DNA of 15,677 bases from DATGMB01 sp035293845 (lineage in GTDB: Bacteria > Acidobacteriota > Terriglobia > Bryobacterales > Bryobacteraceae): positions 1 to 15,677 of the forward strand of contig DATGMB010000076.1 of assembly GCA_035293845.1 (NCBI GenBank). Direction: 5' to 3'. A program made the position numbers and the translations under genes. Under the pieces are notes generated by a model. The model made no database searches, had not been told where the DNA came from, and was given only the letters and a program-made list of their open reading frames with translations. Shown piece after piece: positions 15,624-15,677 of the stretch (positions within the stretch are counted from its first letter, which is position 1; every line of letters starts with the position of its first letter).

Positions 15624-15677
15624 ATGGAGAGACAGAGGAAGCTGTTGTGGACCAAGAGAGCGGTGATTCTCAGCGGC
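15624..15677 (+). CDS. Start of an unidentified gene, cut by the window end
   Basis: Only the first 18 codons are visible. They encode a short basic N-terminus (M-E-R-Q-R-K-L-L-W-T-K-R) followed by A-V-I-L-S-G, which could be the beginning of a signal peptide or membrane segment, but this is too short to identify. The start is supported by the GAGGAG just upstream. It follows the exported-protein operon after a 171-bp gap with two hairpins, so it is probably transcribed separately. Confidence 0.6.
   Translation, partial: MERQRKLLWTKRAVILSG

Overview
The window looks like a chromosomal segment of a high-GC acidobacterium, most likely of the Bryobacterales/Solibacter type. The reasons are a secreted protein of the VWFA-related Acidobacterial family, a paired DUF1549/DUF1553 plus DUF1501 locus, large secreted Ig-like (Big_2) proteins, and short degenerate tandem repeats between genes. 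This is inferred from gene content only. I see no rRNA, tRNA, CRISPR array, insertion sequence or phage gene.

Layout. Positions 1-1833 (minus strand) carry glycogen synthase glgA followed by thioredoxin trxA, probably co-transcribed. A 50-bp divergent gap separates glgA from a plus-strand series: a secreted PafA-like alkaline phosphatase (1884-3440) and a secreted VWFA-like protein (3510-4586). Next comes a 194-bp intergenic region framed by two G-rich heptamer arrays in inverted orientation. It leads into a two-gene unit (about 4781-6579): an S24 (LexA/UmuD-type) self-cleaving protease with a non-HTH N-terminal domain, overlapping mutY, the A/G-specific adenine glycosylase. A 187-bp gap follows, holding a repeat-built hairpin and then a very good sigma-70-like promoter.

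That promoter heads a tight four-gene operon of exported proteins (6773-15452): a DUF1549/DUF1553 protein with one CxxCH haem motif, a Tat-exported DUF1501 protein, and two ~910-920-residue paralogues. Each paralogue has a signal peptide, two Ig-like domains and a long array of N-x-x-G repeats. The four genes are joined by gaps of 14 nt, 1 nt and a 23-nt overlap, so they are probably made together and may form one envelope or extracellular assembly of unknown function. The window ends in a structured leader and the first 18 codons of another gene with a strong ribosome binding site.

The most unusual points are the LexA-like autoprotease coupled to mutY, the inverted pair of potential G-quadruplex heptamer arrays just upstream of it, the DUF1549/DUF1501/paired Ig-like repeat operon, and a recurring pattern of -10-like hexamers so close to start codons that leaders would be very short or absent.
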